Positions 24,180-33,147 of a DNA stretch of 64,000 nt are shown one piece after another. The DNA comes from an uncultured Tenacibaculum sp. (GTDB taxonomy: Bacteria > Bacteroidota > Bacteroidia > Flavobacteriales > Flavobacteriaceae). Position numbers and translations under genes: made by a program. Position 1 is the first letter of the stretch. Every line of letters starts with the position of its first letter. The notes beneath the pieces are model-generated. The model saw only the letters and a program-made list of their open reading frames with translations. It was not told where the DNA came from and searched no databases. Where the stretch lies: contig NZ_CANMAX010000004.1 in the NCBI RefSeq assembly GCF_947495995.1, positions 186,001 through 250,000 of the forward strand, written 5' to 3'.

Positions 24180-24998
24180 ATGGATTTAAATCTTATACCT
24201 AAAATAAAACATACAAATGCTAACAATTTCTTTTTACTTTCTGGGCCTTGTGCGATAGAAGGAGAAGATATGGCTTTGCGAATTGCTGAGAAAATAGTAG
24301 CAATAACAGATAAATTAGAAATTCCTTATGTTTTCAAAGGAAGTTTTAAAAAAGCCAACAGAAGTAGAATTGATAGTTTTACAGGTATTGGAAATGAAAA
24401 AGCTTTAAAAATTTTAAAGAAAGTTTCTGAAACATTTGATGTGCCTACAGTTACTGATATTCATGAAATAGCTGATGCTGAAATAGCTGCGGAGTATGTT
24501 GATGTTTTACAAATACCAGCATTTTTAGTTCGTCAAACAGATTTAGTAGTTGCTGCTGCAAAAACTGGAAAAGTTGTGAACTTGAAAAAAGGACAATTTA
24601 TGAGTCCGGAAGCTATGAAACATGCAGTGAGAAAAGTAAAAGATTCTGGAAACAATAAAGCTTGGATTACTGAGCGTGGTACTATGTTTGGTTATCAAGA
24701 TTTATTAGTAGATTTCCGTGGAATTCCTACAATGAGAAAATATGCACCAACAGTTTTAGATGTAACACACTCGTTACAACAGCCAAATCAGAGTTCTGGG
24801 GTCACAGGAGGAAGACCAGATATGATTGAAACTATAGCTAGAGCTGGGGTTGTAAATAATGTAGATGGATTATTTATTGAAACACATTTCGATCCTGCAA
24901 ATGCGAAATCTGATGGAGCTAATATGTTACATTTAGATTATTTAGAGCAATTATTATCGAATTTAGTTGCTATTAGAAAAGTAGTAAACTCACTATAA
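24180..24998 (+). CDS. kdsA: 3-deoxy-8-phosphooctulonate synthase
   Basis: From ATG 24180 the protein has 272 residues; a TTG two codons earlier is less likely. The core LLSGPCAIEGED has the Cys of the metal-dependent KdsA class. FKKANRSRIDSFTGIG, ITERGTMFGYQDLLVDFR and DVTHSLQQPNQ, together with the metal-ligand region FIETHFDPANAKSDGANM, complete the picture. It joins arabinose 5-phosphate and PEP for Kdo of lipopolysaccharide in the cytoplasm. The next gene starts at the base after its stop codon. Confidence 0.95.
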   Translation: MDLNLIPKIKHTNANNFFLLSGPCAIEGEDMALRIAEKIVAITDKLEIPYVFKGSFKKANRSRIDSFTGIGNEKALKILKKVSETFDVPTVTDIHEIADAEIAAEYVDVLQIPAFLVRQTDLVVAAAKTGKVVNLKKGQFMSPEAMKHAVRKVKDSGNNKAWITERGTMFGYQDLLVDFRGIPTMRKYAPTVLDVTHSLQQPNQSSGVTGGRPDMIETIARAGVVNNVDGLFIETHFDPANAKSDGANMLHLDYLEQLLSNLVAIRKVVNSL

Positions 24999-25568
24999 AT
25001 GAATTTAGATTTTCCAATTACTGCTGATCTACCTTTATCAATCGCAACACGAGAATTAGGCATTAGTAATTGGAAAAATCTAGTTTCTTACATTCAAAAA
25101 TTACCTTACGGAAGAAATAAAAACAGACAAGATTTATCTTTAGTTTTAAAAGAAAAGAAAGGAAGCTGTAGTTCTAAACATGGTTTTTTAAAAGCTGTTG
25201 CGCAAGAAAATAAACAAGATGCTGTTACTTTAATTTTAGCCATTTATAAAATGAATGGAGAGAATACAGGAATAGGATCTGTAATAGAAACTACAGGTTT
25301 ATCTTACATTCCAGAAGCACATTGTTATTTGAAAATAGAAAACGAAAGAATAGATATTACTTCATCTAGTGCTGCTTTTGATAATTTAAAAGAAGTAATA
25401 CTTTCAGAAATTGAAATTACTCCAGATCAAGTAACAACATTTAAAGTAGCATATCATCAAGAATTTTTAAAAAATTGGATTGAAGAAATTCAATTAAATA
25501 AAACTTTCGAAGAAGTTTGGGAAATCAGAGAAAGTTGTATTCAATACTTATCCTCACAATCAAATTAA
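24999..25568 (+). CDS. Hypothetical protein with possible transglutaminase-like Cys/His/Asp triad
   Basis: The 189-residue cytoplasmic protein starts directly behind the kdsA stop codon. The arrangement GSCSSKHGFLKAVA (Cys57), EAHCYLKIEN (His108) and ERIDITS (Asp119) recalls the transglutaminase-like cysteine-protease fold, where the Cys begins a helix and the His and Asp sit on strands. I do not recognise a named family. Co-transcription with kdsA is likely, but a role in lipopolysaccharide synthesis is not shown. Confidence 0.65.
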   Translation: MNLDFPITADLPLSIATRELGISNWKNLVSYIQKLPYGRNKNRQDLSLVLKEKKGSCSSKHGFLKAVAQENKQDAVTLILAIYKMNGENTGIGSVIETTGLSYIPEAHCYLKIENERIDITSSSAAFDNLKEVILSEIEITPDQVTTFKVAYHQEFLKNWIEEIQLNKTFEEVWEIRESCIQYLSSQSN

Positions 25569-25572
25569 AGTT

Positions 25573-26448
25573 TTATTTAAATCGTATAAATATAGGTTTT
25601 TCAAAATAATAACTAGGTGTATATACAGGTAAATTTGAAGAGAATTTATACCAAGGAGATATATTATCATCTTCAAAATTTTTAAGTAAACACACACTTT
25701 GCGCAGGAGTATTTCCTTGAGCTAAGAGAAAAAGTTTTTCTCCTTTATCATTAATAACTTCATCAACAATAATTTCGATATGTCCAGGATATCCTGGTTG
25801 AACTAGCATATCACCAATTTGCAGATCTTTAATTTGTACTTTTTTAAGTTCGCTATGTAAAGACGCAGTTCCAGCATAAGTATAAATTAAATTCAGGTAT
25901 TTGTAAAAGTTTGCTTTAGAGTGATTTGGATTTGCAGTTTTATGAGAACTAACTTTATTACCTTTTACTTTAGCTCGAAATCCTTCAGCATATTTTTTCC
26001 AAGAACAATAGTGTCCAGAAGTAAATTTAAATCCGATTTCGTTTTTACGATTCTGATCCCATAAATACTCAGCTCTAATTCGCATTAAAGCATCGGCGCA
26101 CTGCTGTAATCCGTTTTTAGGAACAGGAATTTCTAAAATAGCATCATGCCAATTTTGGGCAAAATATTTAGTGCCATCATGATTTATGATTTCTGTACCA
26201 TGTTTTTTTAATTTGTAGTTTCTTAAATATTGCTGAAAAGATGTATTTTTAATCGTACTTCGTTTATAACCTTTGGGTGGTTTTACACGAGTTTTAATTG
26301 TTTCTCCTTCTTTATTAATTAAACTTTCTTGAGGAGATAAAATTAGAGCTTCAATGTGATTGGTATATTGTTTTCCTTTCGTAGTTGTTCTTAATAAAAG
26401 AAACAGCGCTAAAAGAGCAATGATTGTTAGTGAGAGTATTTTTTTCAT
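25573..26448 (-). CDS. DUF4846 domain-containing protein
   Basis: The protein has 291 residues. An N-terminal hydrophobic segment (4-20) anchors or exports it. The body shows DUF4846 features: HDAILEIPVPKNGLQQCADALMRIRAEYLW, FKFTSGHYCSWKKYAEGFR and the C-terminal block QIGDMLVQPGYPGHIEIIVDE with GHIEI, similar in look to NlpC/P60-type folds. The biochemical function is unknown. It is convergent with the previous gene (4 bp between the stops) and divergent from the frameshifted gene at 26528. Confidence 0.85.
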   Translation of the reverse strand: MKKILSLTIIALLALFLLLRTTTKGKQYTNHIEALILSPQESLINKEGETIKTRVKPPKGYKRSTIKNTSFQQYLRNYKLKKHGTEIINHDGTKYFAQNWHDAILEIPVPKNGLQQCADALMRIRAEYLWDQNRKNEIGFKFTSGHYCSWKKYAEGFRAKVKGNKVSSHKTANPNHSKANFYKYLNLIYTYAGTASLHSELKKVQIKDLQIGDMLVQPGYPGHIEIIVDEVINDKGEKLFLLAQGNTPAQSVCLLKNFEDDNISPWYKFSSNLPVYTPSYYFEKPIFIRFK

Positions 26449-26499
26449 AGTGTTTTAATATTGAATTTACCTTTTCATACCGTTTTCTAAATTAAAGAA

Positions 26500-26507
26500 T
26501 ATTTTTG
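26500..26507 (+). promoter_or_regulatory. -7 box TATTTTTG upstream of the frameshifted secreted-protein gene
   Basis: An exact TAnnTTTG match lies 20 bp before ATG 26528, which supports 26528 as the true start of the broken gene. Confidence 0.45.
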
Positions 26508-26527
26508 TACTCCTAATATTTATAAAA

Positions 26528-27104
26528 ATGAAAATTAAAAGTATAGTTCTAATACTTGTCCTAAGCTTTGTTTTTTTAGAAAATATCTGCTCAAACAGCT
26601 AAGGTTGAAATCATGCATTATCCAAAGAAATGGAAGTTTGAAAAGATTTCATTTCCACTTGATTTTGCTAAAGATATTACATGGAAGAGATTTGAAGAAC
26701 TACGTTTTTCTCCAGGAATGTTTAAAGTTGAAAGCAAAGAATATTTCACGTATTATTTTGGAATGAAGGTAGAGGAGAAGACAGTTATTAGTGAGGAAAC
26801 TATAAAAGATATGCTTGAAAAATATTACAAAGGATTATGTAAAGCTGTTAATAGTCAAGGAAAATTTAAAATTGATTATGAAAAAATAGTCGCAAAAGTG
26901 TCTAGAAAAGATGCTCAAACTTTTAAAATTTCAGTTGTTTTCTTCGATAGTTTTACAAATGGAAATCAAGTACTATTATCTATGCTATTAACAACAAAAA
27001 AGAAGAATAATGCTACAATGTTGTTGGCTTCTGTAGCTCCCAAGAAAAGTGAAGGTAATTTGATAGAATTACATCGAAAGAATTTAGAGTTTAATTTCAA
27101 TTAA
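26528..27104 (+). pseudogene. Secreted protein gene with a frameshift in its signal peptide
   Basis: Reading from ATG 26528 gives MKIKSIVLILVLSFVFLE and then stops within a few codons. Removing one A from the four-A run at 26580-26583 joins it to ...ISAQTAKVEIMHYPKKWKFEK in the downstream frame, a textbook flavobacterial signal peptide ending SAQ. The rest runs to 27104, about 190 residues in total. The downstream part alone could start at ATG 26613 (163 aa) but would lack export. The product family is unknown; the composition (KDITWKRFEELRFSPGMF) is that of a soluble envelope protein. Either a recent mutation or a sequencing error. Confidence 0.7.
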
Positions 27105-27105
27105 A

Positions 27106-27142
27106 AATAAAAAAACAGCTACAAATTAGTAGCTGTTTTTTT
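27106..27142. terminator. Intrinsic terminator between convergent genes
   Basis: AAAAACAGCTAC near 27110-27121 pairs with GTAGCTGTTTTT near 27130-27141 and is followed by T. It separates the gene ending at 27104 (+) from that ending at 27159 (-). Confidence 0.75.
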
Positions 27143-27158
27143 ATTCTTAAAAATAGCT

Positions 27159-29606
27159 TTATTCAGATCGTAAAGAATTTACAGGATTAGAACTTGCTGC
27201 TTGAATAGTTTTAATACTGATTACAATTAGAGCAAAAACAATCATTATAAAACCACTGATTAGAAAAGTCATAAAACCAATGTCTGTTCTGTAAGAGAAA
27301 TCTTGTAGCCATGTATGAATTCCGTACCAAGCAATAGGAGAAGCCAATACAAAAGCAATACTTACTAAAATTAAAAACTCTTTACATAACAATGTGTTTA
27401 TTTGTAAAACAGAAGCTCCAAGAACTTTTCGCATTCCAATTTCTTTTACACGCCTGTTAGTGGTGTAAATTACAAGTCCCCATAAACCTAAACAACTAAT
27501 TAAAATCGAAAGTCCGGTTGCCCAACTTAATAGTTTAGAAACTTTATTTTCTTTGTTGTAAAACTTAGCAATAGTTTCATCCATGAATTCGATACGATAA
27601 TCTTCTATTTCGCTATAAACTTCACCATAAATATTTTTAATTTGATCTAAAGTCTTTTTAAAATCTTCATTAGATAAATCATGAAAAGCAACATGCACAG
27701 CCATGTATCTACTATATCTAGGTCTATACCAATCTCCAGTTAGCGCCAATGGTGAAATATCGAATCGAAGCGATTGCTGATTGAAATCAGACATAACACC
27801 TACAATAGGAGTTTTTGAATCTCCAAAATCTAAGGATTTACCTATAGCATCTTGAGGTGATTTAAATCCAAAAGTTTTGCTCGCAGTTTCATTAATGACC
27901 AATTCTCTTACAGTATCATTTCTAAACATTTTACCAGCTAAAAGTTTCAATTCAAATAATTCAGCATAATTGGTGTCTCCAAAAATAAATTGAATATCAG
28001 ACTGTATTTTTTTTTCTCCATCGGTATACGTTGTAGTAGAAGTATTATAACTGTTGGAAGCTGGAGGTACACCACCAATACTCAAATGTTTAATTTGTGG
28101 AACAGCTTTTAGCTTTTGTAAGTACAATTCTTTTTTAGCTAATTCTCGCTCACCTCTTGGACTATAAATTGAAGCAATAGCATCAGTTTTAAATCCTACA
28201 TCTTTATTCAACAAAAAAGTAATTTGCTTGCCAACCAATAAGGTAGCTATAATAAAAATTTGAGCAATAGTAAATTGAAATATTGTTAAGAATTTTCTCA
28301 ATAAAGCCTTTTTTTCTCCCGATCCTAAGTTGTTTTTTAACACAGCAATTACATTGAATCTAGACATGATTAATGCTGGATAAAACCCAGATAAAAACGT
28401 AACAATTAATAATAATAGAATAATTGCTATGATGATTGCAGGATTTCCAAATAACGAAAATGTTAGTCCTTGTTGAACAAAGTCAGAAAATACATTGATT
28501 AACCATTTTGAAAGGATTAATGATAAAACTCCAGAAAGAAAAACAAGTAAAAATGTTTCTCCCATAAATTGCATTATCAATTGTTTTCTAGAACTTCCTA
28601 AAGCTTTACGGATACCAATTTCTTTAGATCTTTGAGTAGCTTGAGCGGTATTTAAATTGATAAAGTTGATACAGCCTAATAACAATAGGAAAATTGCAAC
28701 TAATCCTAAGTTTCTTAATAAAGGTTTACTGGCTTGACTTCTTTCCCAATCATAGGTTCCGTAACTATCATTAAAATGTATGTCATGTAATGGTTGAAGA
28801 ACAAATTCTTTAGATTGATTGTGTTTACGAGAAAAATCATCTAAATGCTTAGCCGCTAAATCATTCAATTCTTTTCGAATTTGATCTAAATTATTGTTCG
28901 AACTTACTTTTACATAAAGTTGAGAACTTGAGTTTGTAGAATTCCAGTTTTTGTTGATAAAATCACCACGCAGTCTGGTGTTTAAAATGGTAGGTTTAGA
29001 GATAAATTCTTGAAAAATAAAATCTGTTCTACCTTTTAAATTCTCTACAATTCCGCTCACTTTTATATTCAAAGAATCGTTGTAGACTAAAGTTTTACCA
29101 ATAATTTCTGATGGATTTAACTTTGGAAAATATTCTTTAGCTCTAGTATCTGTTAAAATCACCTGATTAGGATTTTCTAAAGCGTCATTTTTATTTCCTG
29201 CTAAAAAGTTATATTCGAAAATATCAAAGTATTCAGGTGTAGTGAAGATCACATGATTCGGCCATTTCTTAACAATGCTTTCTTCTTTATTTTCTACAAT
29301 TGAAGGTCTTTCAACAGTAAATCCGTTAATAACTTCAAAGTTAGAATTCTCTTTAATAGCATCTTCTAAAGCAACAGTAACTCCAGAGTTGAAAAACTTT
29401 CCGTTTGGACCACTAAAGTTAGAAACGACTCTATAAATTCGATCACTGTTTTTATGAAAATTATCAAAAGTAAAATCATAATAAATCATTAAGCCTATAA
29501 TAAAAGAGGCGCTTAAACCTATGGTAAGTCCAATAACATTTATTAAAGAAAACACTTTGTGTTTCATAATGTTTCTCCATGCTATTTTGAAATAATTTTT
29601 AAGCAT
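27159..29606 (-). CDS. FtsX-like ABC transporter permease (MacB type)
   Basis: The protein has 815 residues. It opens MLKNYFKIAWRNIMKHKVFSLINVIGLTIGLS, the standard start of Bacteroidota FtsX/MacB permeases. Two halves each have a periplasmic MacB-PCD domain and membrane helices; conserved cytoplasmic loops RSKEIGIRKALGSSRKQLI and RVKEIGMRKVLGASVLQI contact the ATPase. It is the third gene of the operon HlyD adaptor (31587) - ATPase (30315) - permease. The likely role is mechanotransmission-type efflux of a small molecule, peptide or lipid. No TolC gene is nearby. Confidence 0.92.
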   Translation of the reverse strand: MLKNYFKIAWRNIMKHKVFSLINVIGLTIGLSASFIIGLMIYYDFTFDNFHKNSDRIYRVVSNFSGPNGKFFNSGVTVALEDAIKENSNFEVINGFTVERPSIVENKEESIVKKWPNHVIFTTPEYFDIFEYNFLAGNKNDALENPNQVILTDTRAKEYFPKLNPSEIIGKTLVYNDSLNIKVSGIVENLKGRTDFIFQEFISKPTILNTRLRGDFINKNWNSTNSSSQLYVKVSSNNNLDQIRKELNDLAAKHLDDFSRKHNQSKEFVLQPLHDIHFNDSYGTYDWERSQASKPLLRNLGLVAIFLLLLGCINFINLNTAQATQRSKEIGIRKALGSSRKQLIMQFMGETFLLVFLSGVLSLILSKWLINVFSDFVQQGLTFSLFGNPAIIIAIILLLLIVTFLSGFYPALIMSRFNVIAVLKNNLGSGEKKALLRKFLTIFQFTIAQIFIIATLLVGKQITFLLNKDVGFKTDAIASIYSPRGERELAKKELYLQKLKAVPQIKHLSIGGVPPASNSYNTSTTTYTDGEKKIQSDIQFIFGDTNYAELFELKLLAGKMFRNDTVRELVINETASKTFGFKSPQDAIGKSLDFGDSKTPIVGVMSDFNQQSLRFDISPLALTGDWYRPRYSRYMAVHVAFHDLSNEDFKKTLDQIKNIYGEVYSEIEDYRIEFMDETIAKFYNKENKVSKLLSWATGLSILISCLGLWGLVIYTTNRRVKEIGMRKVLGASVLQINTLLCKEFLILVSIAFVLASPIAWYGIHTWLQDFSYRTDIGFMTFLISGFIMIVFALIVISIKTIQAASSNPVNSLRSE

Positions 29607-29637
29607 AACGTAAGGCTTTGTTTTTAAAGGTTAATAA

Positions 29638-30315
29638 TTAAGCTAAAATGTTTTCAGTAACTTTTTGTCCGTCTAACATTCGAATAATTCGATGACTATA
29701 TTTAGCGTCGTGTTCACTATGTGTCACCATAACAACTGTAGTTCCAGATTCATTTAAATCAATAAGTAAATCCATAACTTCGTTTCCGTTACTACTGTCA
29801 AGATTTCCTGTAGGTTCGTCTGCTAAAATTAATTTCGGATTATTAACAACAGCTCTAGCAACGGCAACACGTTGTTGCTGTCCACCAGATAATTGTTGAG
29901 GAAGATGATTTCTACGATGCATGATTTGCATTTTTTCTAAAACTTCTTCAACTCTCTTTTTACGTTCGCTTGATTTTACTCCAGTATAGATTAAAGGAAG
30001 CTCAACGTTTTCAAAAACAGTAAGTTCATCGATTAGGTTAAAACTTTGAAAAACAAAACCAATATTGTGTTTTCTTAAGTTTGCTCGTTTGCGTTCGTTG
30101 TAATTAGAAACTTCAATTCCATTGAATTTAAAGCTTCCTCCATCAGGATCGTCTAATAAACCAAGAATGTTAAGTAAGGTAGATTTTCCACATCCCGATG
30201 GTCCCATTATTGCTACAAATTCTCCTTCTTTAACTTCAAAAGATAATTTGTTTAAAGCAATGGTTTGTACTTCTTCTGTTTTGTAAAATTTTTGTAAGTC
30301 AGTAATCTGTATCAT
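29638..30315 (-). CDS. ABC transporter ATP-binding protein (LolD/MacB family)
   Basis: The protein has 225 residues. Walker A GPSGCGKST, signature LSGGQQQRVAVARA, Walker B LILADEPTGNLD and switch His in MVTHSEHDAK are all intact. It belongs to the MacB/LolD group that drives FtsX-like permeases. It lies between the adaptor and permease genes with short gaps (21 and 31 bp), so it is the ATPase of that complex. Confidence 0.94.
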   Translation of the reverse strand: MIQITDLQKFYKTEEVQTIALNKLSFEVKEGEFVAIMGPSGCGKSTLLNILGLLDDPDGGSFKFNGIEVSNYNERKRANLRKHNIGFVFQSFNLIDELTVFENVELPLIYTGVKSSERKKRVEEVLEKMQIMHRRNHLPQQLSGGQQQRVAVARAVVNNPKLILADEPTGNLDSSNGNEVMDLLIDLNESGTTVVMVTHSEHDAKYSHRIIRMLDGQKVTENILA

Positions 30316-30336
30316 AGTACTTTCTATTTATTTTTT

Positions 30337-31587
30337 TTATTGTAATATCAATTCTTCTATGTCTTTATATGCGTCATAACTAGAGGTAATCACTTTATCA
30401 CCAGAAGTTAATCCGTCTAAAATTTCGTAGAAACTGGAATTTTGACTTCCAAGTCTAGTAGCAACACGATATGCTCTTTTACCATCTTCACTAACTTTAA
30501 AAATCCAATTTCCATTTGTTTGCTGATAGAAACTTCCTTTAGGAACAAGTAAGGCTTGTTTTTCAGCACTTAAAGCTACTTTAATTTGAAGGTTTTGTCC
30601 TCTTCGAATTCCTTTCGGAACTTCATCTTTAAATTTCATATCGACTTGAAATTTCCCATTATTCACTTGAGTAAAAACCTTTTTTATGACTAAAGTATAT
30701 TTTTTGTTTTGAAGTGTTAAACTTCCTGTTTGACCAGGATAAATTCTAGAGATATAATGTTCATCCATGGCAAGTCTAACTTTATAATCAGAAGTAACAT
30801 CTACCTGGCCCAAACGAGTTCCTTTATTAATTGACTGTCCAATTTCTGTATCAAAAGAAGTAAGTTGTCCATCTATTGGTGAACGAACAATTAAATCACC
30901 TACTTTTTTACGCATTAATTCTAGAGCATTTTGAGTTCTTCTGTAGGAACTTTTAGCTTTATTAATTTCTAAATTTGAAGCAATAGAATCTTCAGATAAA
31001 ACCTGTTTTGCCAGTTTTAATCGTTCTTTTTGATAGTTATAGTTGTTTTGAGAAGATTCAAAATCTTGACGAGAAATTACTCCTTTTTCATACAATTTCT
31101 TGTTCAATTTATATTCTCGAGTCGCTTCAATATGACTACTTTCTACATCAGTATATCTATTTTTTCTATTGATAGTATTCTGACGAGCTGCATTTTGAGA
31201 AATTTGCATTTGCGTCAATAAATTATACACAGATGTTTCTTGATTAATCAGGTTTAATTCTAAATCAGTATTAGAAAGTTTCAAAATAGGTTGTCCTTTT
31301 TTTAATGTAGCGCCATCTTCAACATATTTTTCTACAACATTACCACCTTCTAAAGCATCTAAATAAATGGTTGTGATTGGTAATACAATTCCATTGATCG
31401 GAATATTTTCTTGAAATACGTCATTTACAATAGTACTCACGGCAATACGCTCTTTTTTAACATTCAGTTTTGTGTTTCCAGATGACTGTGTAAATATGTA
31501 CACCAGCAATACAACAAATAATAAAGCGCCAATCATAATTATGATATGTTGATTTGAAAACCTTTTCTTTTGTAGTTGAATATCCAT
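30337..31587 (-). CDS. HlyD-family periplasmic adaptor (membrane fusion protein)
   Basis: The protein has 416 residues. One N-terminal helix (about 16-33) is followed by a barrel-sandwich/biotinyl-lipoyl-like part (VVEKYVEDGATLKKGQPILKLSN; VRSPIDGQLTSFDTEIGQSINKGTRLGQV), a long coiled-coil hairpin (about 120-215) and a beta-barrel domain. It should bridge the MacB-type permease to an outer-membrane channel. It is the first gene of its operon and is divergent from the NtrC-type regulator, with repeated AGTGT/ACACT motifs between them. Confidence 0.93.
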   Translation of the reverse strand: MDIQLQKKRFSNQHIIIMIGALLFVVLLVYIFTQSSGNTKLNVKKERIAVSTIVNDVFQENIPINGIVLPITTIYLDALEGGNVVEKYVEDGATLKKGQPILKLSNTDLELNLINQETSVYNLLTQMQISQNAARQNTINRKNRYTDVESSHIEATREYKLNKKLYEKGVISRQDFESSQNNYNYQKERLKLAKQVLSEDSIASNLEINKAKSSYRRTQNALELMRKKVGDLIVRSPIDGQLTSFDTEIGQSINKGTRLGQVDVTSDYKVRLAMDEHYISRIYPGQTGSLTLQNKKYTLVIKKVFTQVNNGKFQVDMKFKDEVPKGIRRGQNLQIKVALSAEKQALLVPKGSFYQQTNGNWIFKVSEDGKRAYRVATRLGSQNSSFYEILDGLTSGDKVITSSYDAYKDIEELILQ

Positions 31588-31654
31588 TGTAATAATTTTT
31601 ACGTTACTTCATTCATATTCAATATAATGCCAAAAACACAAGACTCTGTATGTC

Positions 31655-31736
31655 AGTGTTTTAGGTTTTTGTTGCGTTTTTAAAGTGTTCGGTTTTGATA
31701 CACTTAATGTTCAAAAATGCACACTTTTGCTAGTGT
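31655..31736. promoter_or_regulatory. Cluster of five AGTGT/ACACT half-sites between the efflux operon and the regulator
   Basis: AGTGT occurs at 31655-31659, 31684-31688 and 31732-31736; ACACT at 31700-31704 and 31721-31725. Two inverted pairs result: AGTGT...ACACT (31684-31704) and ACACT-N6-AGTGT (31721-31736). Such clusters suit an enhancer for the adjacent NtrC-family regulator. No convincing -24/-12 sigma-54 promoter was found. Confidence 0.4.
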
Positions 31737-31794
31737 TATATTTTTTAGTTTTCTAATTTTTAAAACCTAGTCATAAAATCGTAATATTGTAGTA

Positions 31795-33147
31795 ATGGTA
31801 TTAAAAAAAGCTACAGTTTTAGTCATTGATGACGATGCAGATGTACTCACTGCTATACGTTTGTTACTTAAACCTTTGGTAAAAGCTATTGTGACAGAAA
31901 AGAATCCTAGCAATATAATTTCTCAAATAGAAAAAGCTACTTACGAAATTGTAATTCTTGATATGAATTTTAATGGTTTGGTAAATACTGGAAATGAAGG
32001 AATTTTTTGGTTACGAAAAATTAAGGAATATCAACCAGAAACAGCTGTTGTTCTCATGACTGCTTATGCAGATATTGATTTAGCGATAAGAGGTTTAAAA
32101 GAAGGAGCATCTGATTTTTTAATGAAACCATGGAAAAATGAAAAGTTACTAGATGCTATTGGTACTATTTTAAATAAGAAAAAAACAGAAGCTAAAAAGA
32201 CTAATACTTTACAAATAGGTAGTGCAACTATTATTGGTGAAAGTGAAGTTATGCAAGATGTTTTTACTAAACTTAAAAAAGTTGCCCCAACAGATGCTAA
32301 CGTTTTAATTCTTGGAGAAAACGGAACCGGAAAAGATTTAATAGCAAGAGCAATACATGATAATTCTAATAGAAAAGATAAACCATTTATAAAAGTTGAT
32401 GTAGGAGCTTTAACAACGACATTGTTTGAAAGTGAATTGTTTGGTTATAAAAAAGGAGCTTTTACAGGAGCAAATGAAGATCGAATTGGTCGTTTTGAAG
32501 CGGCAAATGGAGGAACTTTATTTTTAGATGAAATTGGTAATATTTCATTAGGTCAGCAAGTACGGTTATTAACTGTTTTACAAAACAGATATATCACTCC
32601 GTTAGGTTCTAATAAAGAAGTTCCGATTGATATTCGATTAATCTGTGCAACAAACCTAACTCCTGAAGAGTTAGCAGACGAAGGAAAATTCAGAAAAGAT
32701 TTAATTTATCGAATTAATACAGTAGACATTATTGTGCCGCCTTTAAGAAATCGAGGAACAGATATTACGATGTTGTCTAAACATTTTGTGGCATATTATG
32801 CTGAAAAATACAATAAGAGTAATTTTAATTTTGATGCTGGATTTATAAGTAAACTTAAAAATCACGATTTTCCTGGAAATGTTAGAGAATTACAATATGT
32901 TCTAGAGCGTGCTGTGATTATGACTGATGGATCTGTTTTAAAAGCTGAAGATTTGGTGTTTTCTTCAATAGAGCGATCTGTAACACTAAAAACAAGTAAA
33001 AATGAAAGCTTGAATTTAGAAGAGGTAGAAAAGAAAGCTATTCTTACGGTTTTAGAAAAACACCAAGGTAATATTTCAAAATCAGCAAAAGAATTAGGAA
33101 TTACTAGAGCAGCATTGTACAGACGTTTAGCTAAATATGAATTATAA
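31795..33147 (+). CDS. NtrC-family sigma-54-dependent response regulator
   Basis: The protein has 450 residues. Receiver domain about 8-125 with the phospho-acceptor Asp56 (IVILDMNF); AAA+ domain about 147-375 with Walker A GENGTGKD (174-181), the sigma-54 contact loop GAFTGA (221-226) and Walker B TLFLDEIG (241-248); Fis-type HTH about 410-450 (NISKSAKELGITRAALYRRL). It is a transcription activator acting with RpoN. It overlaps the kinase gene by 11 bp and is divergent from the efflux operon, which is its most likely target. Confidence 0.94.
   Translation: MVLKKATVLVIDDDADVLTAIRLLLKPLVKAIVTEKNPSNIISQIEKATYEIVILDMNFNGLVNTGNEGIFWLRKIKEYQPETAVVLMTAYADIDLAIRGLKEGASDFLMKPWKNEKLLDAIGTILNKKKTEAKKTNTLQIGSATIIGESEVMQDVFTKLKKVAPTDANVLILGENGTGKDLIARAIHDNSNRKDKPFIKVDVGALTTTLFESELFGYKKGAFTGANEDRIGRFEAANGGTLFLDEIGNISLGQQVRLLTVLQNRYITPLGSNKEVPIDIRLICATNLTPEELADEGKFRKDLIYRINTVDIIVPPLRNRGTDITMLSKHFVAYYAEKYNKSNFNFDAGFISKLKNHDFPGNVRELQYVLERAVIMTDGSVLKAEDLVFSSIERSVTLKTSKNESLNLEEVEKKAILTVLEKHQGNISKSAKELGITRAALYRRLAKYEL

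Noticed and set aside
31620-31640. Sigma-54 promoter for the efflux operon
   Set aside because: The minus-strand TTGGCATTATATTGAA has its GG and TTG blocks one base too close and lacks the -12 GC; spacing is strict for RpoN.
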